DNA from: Blastopirellula sediminis
GTDB lineage: Bacteria; Planctomycetota; Planctomycetia; Pirellulales; Pirellulaceae
NCBI RefSeq assembly: GCF_020966755.1
Contig: NZ_JAJKFT010000010.1
Location: forward strand, 2,692,720-2,756,719
Direction of reading: 5' to 3'
DNA: 64,000 bases
The notes beneath the pieces are model-generated. The model worked only from the letters and a program-made list of their open reading frames with translations, ran no database searches and was not told where the DNA came from. Below, in pieces: positions 7,763-17,309 of the stretch (position 1 is the first letter of the stretch; each line of letters starts with the position of its first letter). The position numbers and the translations under genes are program-made.

Positions 7763-8449
7763 GTGCGTATCGCCGAAATCTATCGTTCCGTCCAAGGCGA
7801 AGGGGCCCTTACCGGGGTCACCAGCACCTTCGTACGCGCCTCGGGCTGCAATCTCCGCTGCTGGTTTTGCGACACGCCTCACGCGTCGTGGCGGCCGGAA
7901 GGGGAGGATCTGTCGGTGGCTGAGATCTTGGGGCGGATCGCCCTGCTCGATTGCAGCCATGTCGTACTGACCGGGGGCGAGCCGATGTTGTTCGCCGAAA
8001 TGATCCCGCTGTGCGAAGGAATCCACGCCGCTGGACGTCATATCACGATTGAGACGGCCGGAACGCTTTACCTGCCGCTGGCCTGCGATCTGATGTCGAT
8101 CAGCCCGAAGATGTCGAACTCGGCCCCGGCGCCGGATGATTTTCCGCGGTGGCATCGTCGGCATGAGCAGACCCGCGTCGCGCCCGACGTGATCCGCCGG
8201 TTGATCGACGAGCACGCCTATCAGTTCAAGTTTGTGATCGATCGCCCGGCCGATGCGGAAGAGGCGCTGCGGTACTTGGATCGGTTCCCGCAGATTGATC
8301 GCGGCAGCGTCTACATGATGCCGCAAGGGACCGAAGTGAGCGAACTGGACGCCATTCGCGAGTGGCTGCAGCCGTGGTGCGATCAGCATCAATTGCAGTT
8401 TGGCCCGCGACGGCAGATTGAATGGTTCGGGGCGCTGCGCGGGACGTAA
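7763..8449 (+). CDS. queE: 7-carboxy-7-deazaguanine synthase
   Basis: QueE is a radical SAM enzyme that contracts 6-carboxytetrahydropterin to the 7-deazaguanine core. It has 228 residues. The opening RIAEIYRSVQGEG is diagnostic. The iron-sulfur ligands are Cys29, Cys33 and Cys36 in CNLRCWFC, the SAM-binding segment is VVLTGGEP, and ISPKMSN follows near residue 112. The start is GTG at 7763 with no clear Shine-Dalgarno sequence. Other preQ0 genes (queC, queD) are not in the window. Confidence 0.94.
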   Translation: MRIAEIYRSVQGEGALTGVTSTFVRASGCNLRCWFCDTPHASWRPEGEDLSVAEILGRIALLDCSHVVLTGGEPMLFAEMIPLCEGIHAAGRHITIETAGTLYLPLACDLMSISPKMSNSAPAPDDFPRWHRRHEQTRVAPDVIRRLIDEHAYQFKFVIDRPADAEEALRYLDRFPQIDRGSVYMMPQGTEVSELDAIREWLQPWCDQHQLQFGPRRQIEWFGALRGT

Positions 8450-8456
8450 TACCCTT

Positions 8457-8813
8457 CTATGCCAACAACCGTTCCAGTTCCGCGATCACCGTCTTGCAGC
8501 TGGCCGCGGCCATTTTGAAGTTGGTGTGGTCCGAGATCTCGGGCTGGATCTCTTGGAACAACTCGCCGGCGCGGCGGAGTTTGGAAAGCTTTTTCTTCGC
8601 CAGCTTGAGATAGGCGGCCGTATCGCCGCCTTCCAACGGGCCGCCGAGCGCGAGCATGTAGTCGTACAACGCACGCGCCACTTCCTGCAGTTCGTCGTCC
8701 TCTTCGGTTTCTTCCGCATGCTTCAGAAACGTGCGGACCATCCAGAGATGCGCGAGTTGGGCGTCGATCGCCTCCACGAGGCGTTGATCGCGGCTGTCGT
8801 CGTTCATCGTCAT
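8457..8813 (-). CDS. Small helical protein of unknown function
   Basis: A 118-residue protein I do not recognise. It is predicted all-helical and soluble, with an acidic stretch EETEEDDELQ and a lysine-rich helix LAKKKLSKLRRAGELF. The ATG at 8813 (another at 8807) follows the stop of the upstream membrane protein by six bases, so the two are probably co-transcribed. It converges with queE, whose stop is seven bases away. No motif points to an activity. Confidence 0.7.
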   Translation of the reverse strand: MTMNDDSRDQRLVEAIDAQLAHLWMVRTFLKHAEETEEDDELQEVARALYDYMLALGGPLEGGDTAAYLKLAKKKLSKLRRAGELFQEIQPEISDHTNFKMAAASCKTVIAELERLLA

Positions 8814-8819
8814 CGCTGG

Positions 8820-9398
8820 CTATTCGGCGGCCGGTTTGGTTTCGGCGTCGGCATGTGCGGCCGGCTTCTCGGGAGCCGAAGCGGCCCCATGGTCAGCCGT
8901 CGCAGCGTGAGCCGGTTTGCCGCGGGGAGCGAAGAAGAGGAGGGTAACCGCTCCGGCGATGATCATGATCAACCCGGCGTAGTAGATCGGATGCGCGTCT
9001 CCCCACAGACCCTTCGTCGTCATCGAGATGAAGGTGATGATGACCGGCGCCGTGCCGAAGACCAGCGGCATCACGATCCACGGCTTCGACAAGCTGCTGC
9101 CGGCGCTGAACGCCAGAATGATGCCGAGGGCGCCCAAGGTTCCGCAGACGCCGGCGGCGCTGCTCCAGCCGATGCCGCCGAAGCTCCAACCTTCCCACAG
9201 CTTGCCTTGCGAAGCGAGAATCGCGCCGGGGATGAGGATCGCGACGACGAAGTAGGCGAAGCCGACGCAGATCAGCGGTTTGAACGAGCCGCCGAGTCTC
9301 GCCTGGCCTTCATGCAGCACAGCGCCATACGAACCCCAGCAAATTGCCGTAAGCGCAACGCCGCACAACATGAACGCCAACTTTTCGAGACTTTCCAT
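8820..9398 (-). CDS. Half-size EamA/GRP-like membrane transporter
   Basis: About 192 residues with roughly five membrane helices. The opening helix contains AICWGSYGAVLHEGQ, and SKPWIVMPLVFGTAP is in the fourth. This resembles half of a ten-helix drug/metabolite or glucose/rhamnose uptake protein, so it would have to dimerise. The C-terminus is an Ala/Pro/His-rich cytosolic tail (about 35 residues). The ATG at 9398 is preceded by GGGGAGCCGG; a TTG at 9419 is possible but lacks a better site. It lies downstream of a PIG-L deacetylase and a NagB-like gene on the same strand, which hints at an amino-sugar substrate, but this is inference. Confidence 0.6.
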   Translation of the reverse strand: MESLEKLAFMLCGVALTAICWGSYGAVLHEGQARLGGSFKPLICVGFAYFVVAILIPGAILASQGKLWEGWSFGGIGWSSAAGVCGTLGALGIILAFSAGSSLSKPWIVMPLVFGTAPVIITFISMTTKGLWGDAHPIYYAGLIMIIAGAVTLLFFAPRGKPAHAATADHGAASAPEKPAAHADAETKPAAE

Positions 9399-9495
9399 AT
9401 CCGGCTCCCCGAACCCCAATTAATTGTTAGAACGACTATTCACGCTATTGTAACAGCCGCGTTTAGGGAAGGGCAGGGCGAACGGAATTGCGCGA

Positions 9496-10272
9496 TTAGT
9501 AAGCTGGATTACGAAGTGCACGCTCGGCCAGCGCTGCGGACAGCGGATCGTCCCCTGGATCGCAGAATCCGGCGTACAGATGCCGGCGATATCCTTCGGC
9601 GAAGGCGAATTTTTCCGACAGCCCGCCGATCTGGCGATCCATGTTGCGGAGCGCCTCGAGATAGGAGCCCAGCCCCTGGCTTTTGTCGAGCCATTCCTTT
9701 TGGCTCTTGTGACAGGCCAGCATTTCGACCTTCCGCTCGACCAGGTCGGTCGTATCGACGAACAGCTCCGGCATCACCAGTTTGCCGAGCGGATCGCGGT
9801 TCTGGTAAGGCTGAGCGTGGTAGACCGTTACCTTTTGCCCGATGATCGGTCGCGGCGGATCGACCGGAAAGTTGGGAATGCCGCGGCTGAACGCGCCGGT
9901 TACCGCCAACCGAGCGACTTGCATGTGGTCTTCCATGTAGTCGCTGGGCGCGTGAGTCAGGATGATTTGCGGCTCGATCTCGCGGATGACCGAGGTGACT
10001 TTCGAGAGCAGCTCGAGGTTGTAAAAGACTTCCAGATCCGCGCAGAGCGGCGGATGGAAGGTGGCGCCGATCGATGCGGCGGCCGTTTTCGCTTCTTCCA
10101 GACGAATGCGGGCAGTCGTCTCGCGATCGGTTTCCAAGCTGCCGCAGCAGCCGTCGGCGATGTTCCAATAGTGGAGCTCGTACCCAACGTCGGCGAGCGC
10201 CATCAAGGCGCCCGCCATCATGAATTCGATGTCGTCTGGATGGGCCGCAACGGCCAGTACGGAACGAGTCAT
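9496..10272 (-). CDS. PIG-L/LmbE family zinc deacetylase
   Basis: PIG-L enzymes remove acetyl groups from N-acetylglucosamine-type substrates. The metal motif AHPDD is at residues 10-14, and the third ligand is probably the histidine in YMEDHMQVARL. The 258-residue length is normal. Thirteen bases separate it from the upstream NagB-like gene. In Bacteroidetes the two domains are sometimes fused, which supports a shared amino-sugar pathway. The exact substrate is not determined by the sequence. Confidence 0.88.
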   Translation of the reverse strand: MTRSVLAVAAHPDDIEFMMAGALMALADVGYELHYWNIADGCCGSLETDRETTARIRLEEAKTAAASIGATFHPPLCADLEVFYNLELLSKVTSVIREIEPQIILTHAPSDYMEDHMQVARLAVTGAFSRGIPNFPVDPPRPIIGQKVTVYHAQPYQNRDPLGKLVMPELFVDTTDLVERKVEMLACHKSQKEWLDKSQGLGSYLEALRNMDRQIGGLSEKFAFAEGYRRHLYAGFCDPGDDPLSAALAERALRNPAY

Positions 10273-10285
10273 TGGCGCATCTGTT

Positions 10286-11212
10286 CTAGTGCATTTGAAC
10301 CGTGCAGGTACCCAAGCCGCCGCGGAAGTAGTTGAAGCGGACGTTCGGGTGGTCGGCCAACAGCGACATCGGCACCGCCGAGTCCGGAATCTTCTTGGCG
10401 ATCATCAGCGCCGTCAAGCGTTGGCCGAAAGGATTGTCGTGGGCGCCGGCTTGCCAGATCGAAACGCATTCCGACTTCCAGGTTTCTTTCGGTCCGACCG
10501 TCACGGCCGAAGTCGGCACTTCGGTCACCACGCCGCCGCCGCTGGTCCGTGCGTTTTGCATCACCGTGACCGGGTGCAGATCCACGACGCGAGTGCCGAG
10601 CTGGCGATATTCTTCTGGCGAAGGGGGAGCGTCGACGTAGGCGCCGGTTCGCGGGAAGGGATCGTTGAACGCCCAGTGCTTGGCGTCCCCTTGGCCCCCC
10701 TGCATCACCAAACAGCGGGCCAGGTCCCACGACGCGACGTACTCGCTGACGTCCGCCTTGGGGAAGTGAATGTTTTCTTTCGGCATGCGAAGTTCCGGCT
10801 TGATCCGATCGAACAGCATGTCGGTGTCAGCCTTGGCGAAGCCGAGCGGAAAATCAAACGGCACTTCCTTGCCGTCGATCACCCACTCGTCCATCCCCCA
10901 GAAGTGCGCGTGCTTCAGGTCGAGCTCCAGTTCGTTCACCAGGCGAGCGACCAGCGGCAGTTGTTCGGTCGGGCCGATCGGACCGCAGATGCCACACGGG
11001 TTGTCGGCGGTCGCCTGCTTCCAGGCGGTGATGTATTCAAGCGCTTCGGCCAGGTAGAAATCTTCGAGCGTGTCGTACATCCGCACCTCAAAGCCTTCGC
11101 GGGAGAACCCTTCGATGTCTTCCAGCGTCAGACGGGCGGCGTCGTCCAACAGTTCACGGTCGAGGGTAGTGAAGTCCCACCATTCGGGAGCGAGGATGCT
11201 GCGCGGTCGCAT
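10286..11212 (-). CDS. Glucosamine-6-phosphate deaminase-like protein
   Basis: A 308-residue member of the NagB/6-phosphogluconolactonase fold. Visible family features are [19 protein letters not shown] (phosphosugar loop), [10 protein letters not shown] matching the conserved FxxDE strand of NagB, and LDFDxP-like DFPLGFAK. The glycine-rich [17 protein letters not shown] corresponds to the NagB GIGxDGHIAFNEP segment, but its active-site histidine is displaced, so chemistry may differ. The ATG at 11212 has AAGAGAG at a good distance. The open frame extends to 11293, but those residues overlap the next gene's 3' end. It is probably in one operon with the PIG-L gene. Confidence 0.8.
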   Translation of the reverse strand: MRPRSILAPEWWDFTTLDRELLDDAARLTLEDIEGFSREGFEVRMYDTLEDFYLAEALEYITAWKQATADNPCGICGPIGPTEQLPLVARLVNELELDLKHAHFWGMDEWVIDGKEVPFDFPLGFAKADTDMLFDRIKPELRMPKENIHFPKADVSEYVASWDLARCLVMQGGQGDAKHWAFNDPFPRTGAYVDAPPSPEEYRQLGTRVVDLHPVTVMQNARTSGGGVVTEVPTSAVTVGPKETWKSECVSIWQAGAHDNPFGQRLTALMIAKKIPDSAVPMSLLADHPNVRFNYFRGGLGTCTVQMH

Positions 11213-11289
11213 GTCAAAATCTCTCTTGGCGATAACAAGGAAGGGGAGTGGGGCGAGTCGCCCGATTGTGTCGCCGCCGGTGCGGCGTG

Positions 11290-11985
11290 TCAATCTTTGG
11301 AATGCGAAGTTCCTGGTGATTGTATAAAACCTGCCGCGTGTGTGCGCAAGATGGCTTCGACTTGCTCGCGCAGGTGGGGCGCTACTTTGATTCGGTAGGC
11401 GAAATAGGTTCCTACTTGCAGCACGTCAGGATAGAGTCGATCCCAGCGGGCGATGCTTAGTTTTTCCCAAGGAATGAACACTGGCCCCCAAACAAAGCCG
11501 TTTTCATGCAACCGCGGATGAGGCGGCGGCCAGATCGCATGAAAGACGCACATTGCCGCTACAAAAGCGAATACGCCAGGAAGGAAAGGGGACTTCGCAA
11601 GGAACGCCCGACCGGCTTGCGGAGGAGATGGCAGCAAGATGTAAAAGAGAACGATCCCGACGTTAAAAATAGTCATGAGACTCATGAATCCGCTAAACCC
11701 CAAGCTCTTTGTTAGCGAGGCGCGGTCACGAAGTTCGAGCAACAGCGTGCCGGCCCGCTTTTGAGCGTAATATCGCGGAATCAGTCCGAAGAGGCCAACG
11801 GCGAGAGCGCCGGCAGAGAAGCCGACGCCAGTCGCGGCGATCATCATCCAGCGTTGACGATCGAAGTCGCGCAGCAGCGGGGCGCTGATCGCAATCACGC
11901 CGGCCGCAATCGCCGTCACGATCAGCAAATGACGCAGGCGAAACTGCGGGCGGTGTTCGTTGTTGTTGGCGTCGTCAGGCGACAT
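11290..11985 (-). CDS. Membrane protein of array family A, member A7
   Basis: Last of seven minus-strand paralogs. About 231 residues: a short polar N-terminus, the family motif [18 protein letters not shown] entering the first helix, about four helices in all, then a cytosolic C-terminal module. That module contains [21 protein letters not shown], and a basic stretch ending EQVEAIL. The ATG at 11985 gives an N-terminus like those of the siblings. An ATG at 12027 overlaps the stop of A6 by one base (TAATG) and could allow coupled translation. Function unknown. Confidence 0.75.
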   Translation of the reverse strand: MSPDDANNNEHRPQFRLRHLLIVTAIAAGVIAISAPLLRDFDRQRWMMIAATGVGFSAGALAVGLFGLIPRYYAQKRAGTLLLELRDRASLTKSLGFSGFMSLMTIFNVGIVLFYILLPSPPQAGRAFLAKSPFLPGVFAFVAAMCVFHAIWPPPHPRLHENGFVWGPVFIPWEKLSIARWDRLYPDVLQVGTYFAYRIKVAPHLREQVEAILRTHAAGFIQSPGTSHSKD

Positions 11986-12026
11986 AAATTCAAGTTGGGA
12001 TTGCGTGGTAATCGAATCGCAGATCA

Positions 12027-12719
12027 TTACTCGGAAAAATCAGCGCTTCGGTTGTTGTCAAAAAGTGAACGGCGCTCGCGCAGAATCGCTTCGACTTGCT
12101 CGCGCTGATCGGCGCGAACCCGAATCTTTTTGTCGGGCGTGTAGCTCATCCGCAGGTAGAGCGGATCGAGCATTCCTCCCCGAATGATCTTCAAGCTTTG
12201 CCAGGGGACTAGATAGGCGCCCCACAACAATCCGTTTTCGCACAACTGCGGTTCGGCCGCCGGGACAAACAGATGCCCGACGAGAACTGCCAGGATGCCG
12301 AAGACGATTTCCATCTCGAACAAGCGATGCGACTGGAATGCAGAATTGGACAACGTGGCCCCCTCGTTCCAGAACGAAGCGAATCTCACGAAAACCCAAA
12401 AGGCGACCACGAAGACGCCCCCGCGTAAGCTGGCCCAATCGGTCAGCGTATAGCCGCCGCCGAACAGTGTAATCAGCGGCGTGCCCGCGTTTTTTCGCGT
12501 CAAGCGACGGGGAATGAGAATCCCAAAGTGGAATATTCCCGTCCCCAACGCGAGTCCTGCGCACGCCGCCCCCATCAACATCCACTGGTTGGCGTTCGCG
12601 ACGCGCACAAACGGGGCGACGATCGCCATAATCACGCCGAGGATCACCATCGCAATCAACAGATGGCGAATGCGAAACTGCGGGCGGTTCTTGGGCGGCG
12701 GAGTTTCGGAGGTGGACAT
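12027..12719 (-). CDS. Membrane protein of array family A, member A6
   Basis: 230 residues with N-terminal motif RPQFRIRHLLIAMVILG, about four membrane helices and the C-terminal module ENGLLWGAYLVPWQSLKII followed by [12 protein letters not shown]. Here the usual PWEKL is PWQSL. It lies 26 bases after A5 and runs into A7. Function unknown. Confidence 0.78.
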   Translation of the reverse strand: MSTSETPPPKNRPQFRIRHLLIAMVILGVIMAIVAPFVRVANANQWMLMGAACAGLALGTGIFHFGILIPRRLTRKNAGTPLITLFGGGYTLTDWASLRGGVFVVAFWVFVRFASFWNEGATLSNSAFQSHRLFEMEIVFGILAVLVGHLFVPAAEPQLCENGLLWGAYLVPWQSLKIIRGGMLDPLYLRMSYTPDKKIRVRADQREQVEAILRERRSLFDNNRSADFSE

Positions 12720-12745
12720 CGACGCAGACGTGCCCCGATCGGCGA

Positions 12746-13417
12746 CTAGTGATGGGTTTCGTCAATAAAATCCAAACAGTACTTCTTTATGATCGCGGCG
12801 ACTTTCGCCCGTTGGTTCCATTCGACCGGAAACTGCCAGAGAGTCGCTGCGCTGATTTCCAGAATCTGCGGGTTTCGACGACTCCAGCGAACGGTCAACT
12901 TCTCCCAAGGAGTAAAGAAGGCGCCCCAGAGGACCCCATTCTCGCGTAGCTGCGGATGGGGAAAGGGGAATATTCCGTAGCCGAAGACGAGCGTCGTCGC
13001 GATGAAGAGCGACGCGACCTGCAGCAGTTCGTAGTCGGTAGGAGGATAGGAGGTGAGAAAGCTGCGATTCCAAAGTCCGGAGAAAACCGTCAGCGTCGAC
13101 ATGGTCCAGCCAAAGAAGCTCAGACGAAGCAAGGCGATGAAGTTGCTCCAGCCGACGCTATTGTCCAGGTTCTGCAACAGTAGGCCGCTCCGCCGCTGCG
13201 CGATGTAGCGGGGAAAGAGCACGACAACGCAGAAGAGCACGCCGCCGAGAAGGATGCTGAGTAGCGCCGTGCCGATCAGCGTCCACTCGCCAGGGGTAAA
13301 ATTGCGGGCCAGCGGCGCCATGATCCCCGCGATGACCGCCACCACCAACATCACGACCAGCAGGTGCACAATGTGAAACTGCGGTCCGGTCTCGGGGATT
13401 TCTTCGTGCGTTGACAT
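12746..13417 (-). CDS. Membrane protein of array family A, member A5
   Basis: 223 residues. N-terminus GPQFHIVHLLVVMLVVAV, then MAPLARNF and a WTLIG helix. LFPRYIAQRRSGLLLQNL follows the second helix, and the C-terminal module is ENGVLWGAFFTPWEKLTVR with WSRRNPQIL. It closely matches A4 and A7 in layout. Function unknown. Confidence 0.78.
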   Translation of the reverse strand: MSTHEEIPETGPQFHIVHLLVVMLVVAVIAGIMAPLARNFTPGEWTLIGTALLSILLGGVLFCVVVLFPRYIAQRRSGLLLQNLDNSVGWSNFIALLRLSFFGWTMSTLTVFSGLWNRSFLTSYPPTDYELLQVASLFIATTLVFGYGIFPFPHPQLRENGVLWGAFFTPWEKLTVRWSRRNPQILEISAATLWQFPVEWNQRAKVAAIIKKYCLDFIDETHH

Positions 13418-13454
13418 GGGCCTGGTTGCGGCGGAGCGAAGTTGGGGGTGGTTG

Positions 13455-14162
13455 CTAGTCTACCGCAGCCGCTTCGTCGGCGGAAAATAAATTGGGGCAA
13501 TACTCGCGCAGGATCGCCTCCACGCGTTCGCGATCTTCGGGCGGAACCGCTAGTTCCTCCACGCCATAAGAGCCGATTCTCAGCACGTCCGGTTTGAGCG
13601 AACTCCAGCGGGCGGTGGTCAGCTTTTCCCAGGGAGTAAGTTTCAGCTCGACCAGCAGACCCTTTTGGCGTAGCTGCGGTCGCAGTTTCGGGGCCGTGAC
13701 GATGATTCCGATCGCAGCCATAGCGGCGGCGACTCCGGCGATCGGGAGCAAGTGAGAAAATTGCAGCGGAAACTTTTCGTAGGTCGGCGTTTGAAACAAA
13801 AATGCGATCAGAGAGATGGGAACGCCAAACAGCAGTGTGATCACTCCTTCGCAGCCGACGCCAACTGCCGTTTCCCAGACGACGCCGCCTGCCGCATTGT
13901 TTGGTGGGAGCTCAAGCAGGAGGTCGCCAGATCTGTTGCGAGCGACATAGCGAGGGTAATACGCAATCAAAACGCCGGCAGCGATTCCCAGGCAGAAGCC
14001 CCCGCTCACCGCCCCGATGATTAACCAATGGTTGCGATTGAAATCGACCACAAATGGGGCGATCAGCGTGAAGATGCCGGCAAAGATTGCAATCACCGCC
14101 AACAGACAGCCAAGATCAAACTGCGGCGGCTTGTCGCTTGGCGATTCAGTGGGATTCGGCAT
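13455..14162 (-). CDS. Membrane protein of array family A, member A4
   Basis: 235 residues. PPQFDLGCLLAVIAIFAG opens the first helix. YYPRYVARNRSGDLLLEL is the conserved loop after helix two. LRQKGLLVELKLTPWEKLT begins the C-terminal module, which ends RERVEAILREYCPN. The start overlaps the end of A3 by 17 bases, so expression is probably linked. Function unknown. Confidence 0.78.
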   Translation of the reverse strand: MPNPTESPSDKPPQFDLGCLLAVIAIFAGIFTLIAPFVVDFNRNHWLIIGAVSGGFCLGIAAGVLIAYYPRYVARNRSGDLLLELPPNNAAGGVVWETAVGVGCEGVITLLFGVPISLIAFLFQTPTYEKFPLQFSHLLPIAGVAAAMAAIGIIVTAPKLRPQLRQKGLLVELKLTPWEKLTTARWSSLKPDVLRIGSYGVEELAVPPEDRERVEAILREYCPNLFSADEAAAVD

Positions 14163-14871
14163 CGATCGGTTTCACGTCTGGCGGTAGCTTCCCGTTTTCC
14201 GCGGTCGATGATGGGGACCCGCCGCAACGATCTCCAAGAATCGATTCGATCTCTTCTCGTTGCTGAGGCAAAACGTCAATCGCCGCAACTTGCATTTGAT
14301 GCGCGTAGATCAGCAGCTTGTCGGGGGCGACGCTGCTCCAATTCCAGTGGTCGATTTGTTCCCAGGCAAACCACTGAGCGCCGCCGAAATAGAGACCATT
14401 CTCATACAATCGCGTTGAGCTGTCGCGGCGGAGAAAGAAGCACGCTTGATAGGAAAGTTGCATCGGAATCAGGCACTGCATCAGAAACCAGGTGAAGAGG
14501 TCGGATTGCGGCAGGTGCTCGTGCGATTCGATTTGCAGCAGTCCAAAAAAGAAGAGACTCGCAGCGAGGAGGGCGCCCAGAAAGTAGTAAGCGATTTTTC
14601 CATACTTCGAACCGGACGTACGCACGCTGGCCAGTAAACGACCCGCGTTGCGCCGGATATGTTGATAACGGAGTTCGTACATAAGCAGATAGATGATGGC
14701 GCCGACCGCCACGCAGCCGACAAATCGCAAGAGGATCAGCCAGTCGGTCGCGGTCCATTGCCGCAGCCAGGGCGCCGCAATCGCCAAGGCGATCGCCGCT
14801 ACGAAAACGACGACGCCGACGTGACGCAGTTGAAACTGCGGTCGCTTTTCGACGTTAGGCAGGTCGATCAT
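14146..14871 (-). CDS. Membrane protein of array family A, member A3
   Basis: 241 residues. RPQFQLRHVGVVVFVAAI starts helix one, then APWLRQW. The C-terminal module is altered: YENGLYFGGAQWFAWEQID replaces the usual PWEKL segment with AWEQI, and REEIESIL follows. It overlaps A2 by four bases. Function unknown. Confidence 0.78.
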   Translation of the reverse strand: MIDLPNVEKRPQFQLRHVGVVVFVAAIALAIAAPWLRQWTATDWLILLRFVGCVAVGAIIYLLMYELRYQHIRRNAGRLLASVRTSGSKYGKIAYYFLGALLAASLFFFGLLQIESHEHLPQSDLFTWFLMQCLIPMQLSYQACFFLRRDSSTRLYENGLYFGGAQWFAWEQIDHWNWSSVAPDKLLIYAHQMQVAAIDVLPQQREEIESILGDRCGGSPSSTAENGKLPPDVKPIDAESH

Positions 14872-15593
14872 GGTTGGACGTTTCCTTCACGAAAACGCTC
14901 CCCGGCGTTCAAGTTCGGCGAAGCGACCGGCTCCGCCACAATATAGGAGTTTATCTTACGCTGGAGTATGTTCTCTACCTGCGTGCAGTGGTTTGCCGAG
15001 ACTGTCACGTCGGCGACGAGGGGACCGCCGATTCGGAGTTGATCGGGACTGGTCCGGCTCCAATAACAAGTGTCGACTTTCTCCCAGGGGGTGAAGACGG
15101 TTCCGATCAAGACGCCATACTCTCGCAGTTGGGGCCGTCTGGCGGCGAACAAAGCGTTGCAGAAACTGAGGGCGATGACCATGGTGAGAAACAGGGGTGA
15201 GACGAACTCGATGAGCGAATGACGGGCGTCGGCCGCTCGGTCGAGCGAAAAAAAATAGAGGACGTAAAGGAGCAGCGTCGACCACGCGAGCGCCGCTGAG
15301 ACTTTCATGTCGCGGACGGTTTCACGCGACGCGTGAGCAGGAAACTCGAAGAGAAGCGGACCGCCGTTAATGCTCGCTTGATAGCGGGGAACGAGTACGA
15401 TCGCCGCAAAGGAGAGAACGCCGAACGCAACGCCTGCGGCGCTGCAGCCAAGCGTCAACCATTGAACGAGGTTAAATTCGCGAAGCAGCGGCGCCGTCGC
15501 GGTCGCGATTACCGCCGCGATCGCCGTCGCGAGAATCAAATGCCAGATGCCGAACTGGAAACGCTCTTGTCGCTCCGACACTTCCGGTTTCAT
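14868..15593 (-). CDS. Membrane protein of array family A, member A2
   Basis: About 241 residues from ATG 15593, which has AAGG nine bases upstream. The frame is open further to 15818, but that part overlaps A1 and is not protein-like. RFQFGIWHLILATAIAAV is the family opening, then APLLREF. LVPRYQASINGGPLLFEF is the middle loop, and REYGVLIGTVFTPWEKVD begins the C-terminal module. Function unknown. Confidence 0.77.
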   Translation of the reverse strand: MKPEVSERQERFQFGIWHLILATAIAAVIATATAPLLREFNLVQWLTLGCSAAGVAFGVLSFAAIVLVPRYQASINGGPLLFEFPAHASRETVRDMKVSAALAWSTLLLYVLYFFSLDRAADARHSLIEFVSPLFLTMVIALSFCNALFAARRPQLREYGVLIGTVFTPWEKVDTCYWSRTSPDQLRIGGPLVADVTVSANHCTQVENILQRKINSYIVAEPVASPNLNAGERFREGNVQP

Positions 15594-15597
15594 GCGA

Positions 15598-16290
15598 CTA
15601 TGCCTTGGGGGCAGACTGGCGCTCGGCCAGTACGGTACTGAGAACCTGGTCGACTTTCGGCCGATCGCGCGAACTGACCGGAACTTTGTAGATCGTTCCC
15701 CAGCCGATGAGCAGGACGTTTTGTTCGTGCGTGCTCCAGCGGCAGGTCTTGAGCTTGTTCCAGGGAGTATAGGTGAGGCCCAGGATGGCGCCGTTTCGCC
15801 GCATCTGCAGCAGGTCAAAGTCCCAGAGGCCGATGCAGATTAGGATCGTGGCGGCGGCCAGTAGCGGGAGGGTCATTTGCCAATTCAGGATGGTTGCATT
15901 GCCGTTTCCGGACAATGCGTCAAGATCTTCGAGGAAAGAGCGAATACTCATTTGCAGCAGGAAAAATCCGATAACAATGATCGCGTCATGATCCCACGCG
16001 GTGAACAACCGATTCCAGTCTCGGTTGAGTTCCTCCAAGAGCGGGCCCGCCTCCTTTTCGAGACGCCGCCGCCGCGATCCGTAGACGAAGACGAACGCCG
16101 CGAAGGCGATCGCCAGCGTGCCGAGATGGGCGGCGATCAGCGTCAGCTGCGCATTATTCAAGTCGTACAAATGAGAAGCGGAACTTCCCAGCAGAACTAC
16201 CAGCAGCGAGATCAAGATCAAGAATCCGCGCGGGGTGACCAACGGCGCCGGCGTCTCGGTCAGTTCTTCCGCGATCGGTTCGTTTTCCAC
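15598..16290 (-). CDS. Membrane protein of array family A, member A1 (most divergent)
   Basis: 230 residues and the promoter-proximal member of the array. It lacks the PQF-x-L-R-H-L opening and instead has TPRGFLILISLLVVLLG. It keeps the C-terminal module: RRNGAILGLTYTPWNKLK, then CRWSTHEQNVLLIG. About four helices. It ends four bases before A2 starts. Its 62-base upstream gap to the divergent family B genes must hold promoters for both arms. Confidence 0.76.
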   Translation of the reverse strand: MENEPIAEELTETPAPLVTPRGFLILISLLVVLLGSSASHLYDLNNAQLTLIAAHLGTLAIAFAAFVFVYGSRRRRLEKEAGPLLEELNRDWNRLFTAWDHDAIIVIGFFLLQMSIRSFLEDLDALSGNGNATILNWQMTLPLLAAATILICIGLWDFDLLQMRRNGAILGLTYTPWNKLKTCRWSTHEQNVLLIGWGTIYKVPVSSRDRPKVDQVLSTVLAERQSAPKA

Positions 16291-16358
16291 GTGGCGATTT
16301 CAAAGGTGTTACAATCGGGCGGTTCGCGAATCGTTAACTTAAACGGGGCGGCGTGATC

Positions 16359-17288
16359 ATGCAAGAAAGCGGGGAGCGACCACCGATATCGCTGCGCAGT
16401 CGGCGCTGGGCGCTGCTGGTCGTTCTGACGGTCTTGTTCCTGGGCTTTGATTATTTGATGACCGGGCTCTGGCGATTGTCGGAAGGGCGTGAGATGGCGT
16501 TTCCGCAGGGCGCCTACGTCGGGCTGTTCGTCTTGCAGATCGATCTGATTGCGTTTTGGACGGCATTCGGTTTGGGGCGAATCGTCGTCCGGCTGCCCTG
16601 GGCGCTGTTGGCGATCACGCTCACTTATATCGCGCATCAAAAAGGCGCCTCGCGGTTTATCCCGTATGAGGTGCCCCCGTCCGAACAATTGGTGTTGGCT
16701 GGGATCTTGCTGTTTGGATGGTTGGCGGCGACGCTGAGCTTGCTCGGATATCGCCTGGTCACACGCAGGCGACTGACGCTTTCCGATCAGGCGACCGATT
16801 CCTCACGCAAGTTTCATTTGCAGCATCTGATTCTGGGGACGGCGCTATTCGGCGTGACTTTTGCGATGCTGAATTGGTTCGGGTATCCGGTGCCCGACGT
16901 ATTTCACTTCGAGGGTCAACTTCTGTTCGCCCTGTCGGTCGCCGCGGTGGTGAACCTGGTCACGGTCATTCCGGCGATCGCCTGCGCCTTTCGGCTGTGG
17001 GAGAGTTGGCCTGCGCGGCATTTGATTCTAGCCGTGATTTGCCTGACGCTGACCGTCGTCGAAATAATCGTGCTGTGCGCTGTGCTAGGAATGCCCCCTG
17101 ACTTCGCCCGGGCGTTTGCGTTTCTGGCGCTCATCAACTTCGTGCAGGGGTTTGGATTGTTCTGGACGCTATCGTGGTTTCGGCTGGCCGGTTACGACCT
17201 GCGCGTGGTTGACGGCGTTTTGAAGTCGGAAACGGAAGTCGAATCGCCGCCGCCAATCGATGCGGATCCATGGACGCAAGACGACTAG
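16359..17288 (+). CDS. Membrane protein of array family B, member B1
   Basis: 309 residues with seven to eight helices. The family signature LQIDLIAFWTAFGLGRIVV is in helices two to three. A second motif, RKFHLQHLILGTALFGVT, in mid-protein echoes the F-x-L-R-H-L-L opening of family A. The C-terminus is short and ends ADPWTQDD. The ATG at 16359 has GGGG about ten bases upstream; a GTG at 16353 is too close to it. Function unknown; first gene of the plus-strand arm. Confidence 0.77.
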   Translation: MQESGERPPISLRSRRWALLVVLTVLFLGFDYLMTGLWRLSEGREMAFPQGAYVGLFVLQIDLIAFWTAFGLGRIVVRLPWALLAITLTYIAHQKGASRFIPYEVPPSEQLVLAGILLFGWLAATLSLLGYRLVTRRRLTLSDQATDSSRKFHLQHLILGTALFGVTFAMLNWFGYPVPDVFHFEGQLLFALSVAAVVNLVTVIPAIACAFRLWESWPARHLILAVICLTLTVVEIIVLCAVLGMPPDFARAFAFLALINFVQGFGLFWTLSWFRLAGYDLRVVDGVLKSETEVESPPPIDADPWTQDD

Positions 17289-17309
17289 CGCAAGGACGAA
17301 GGACGCCCA

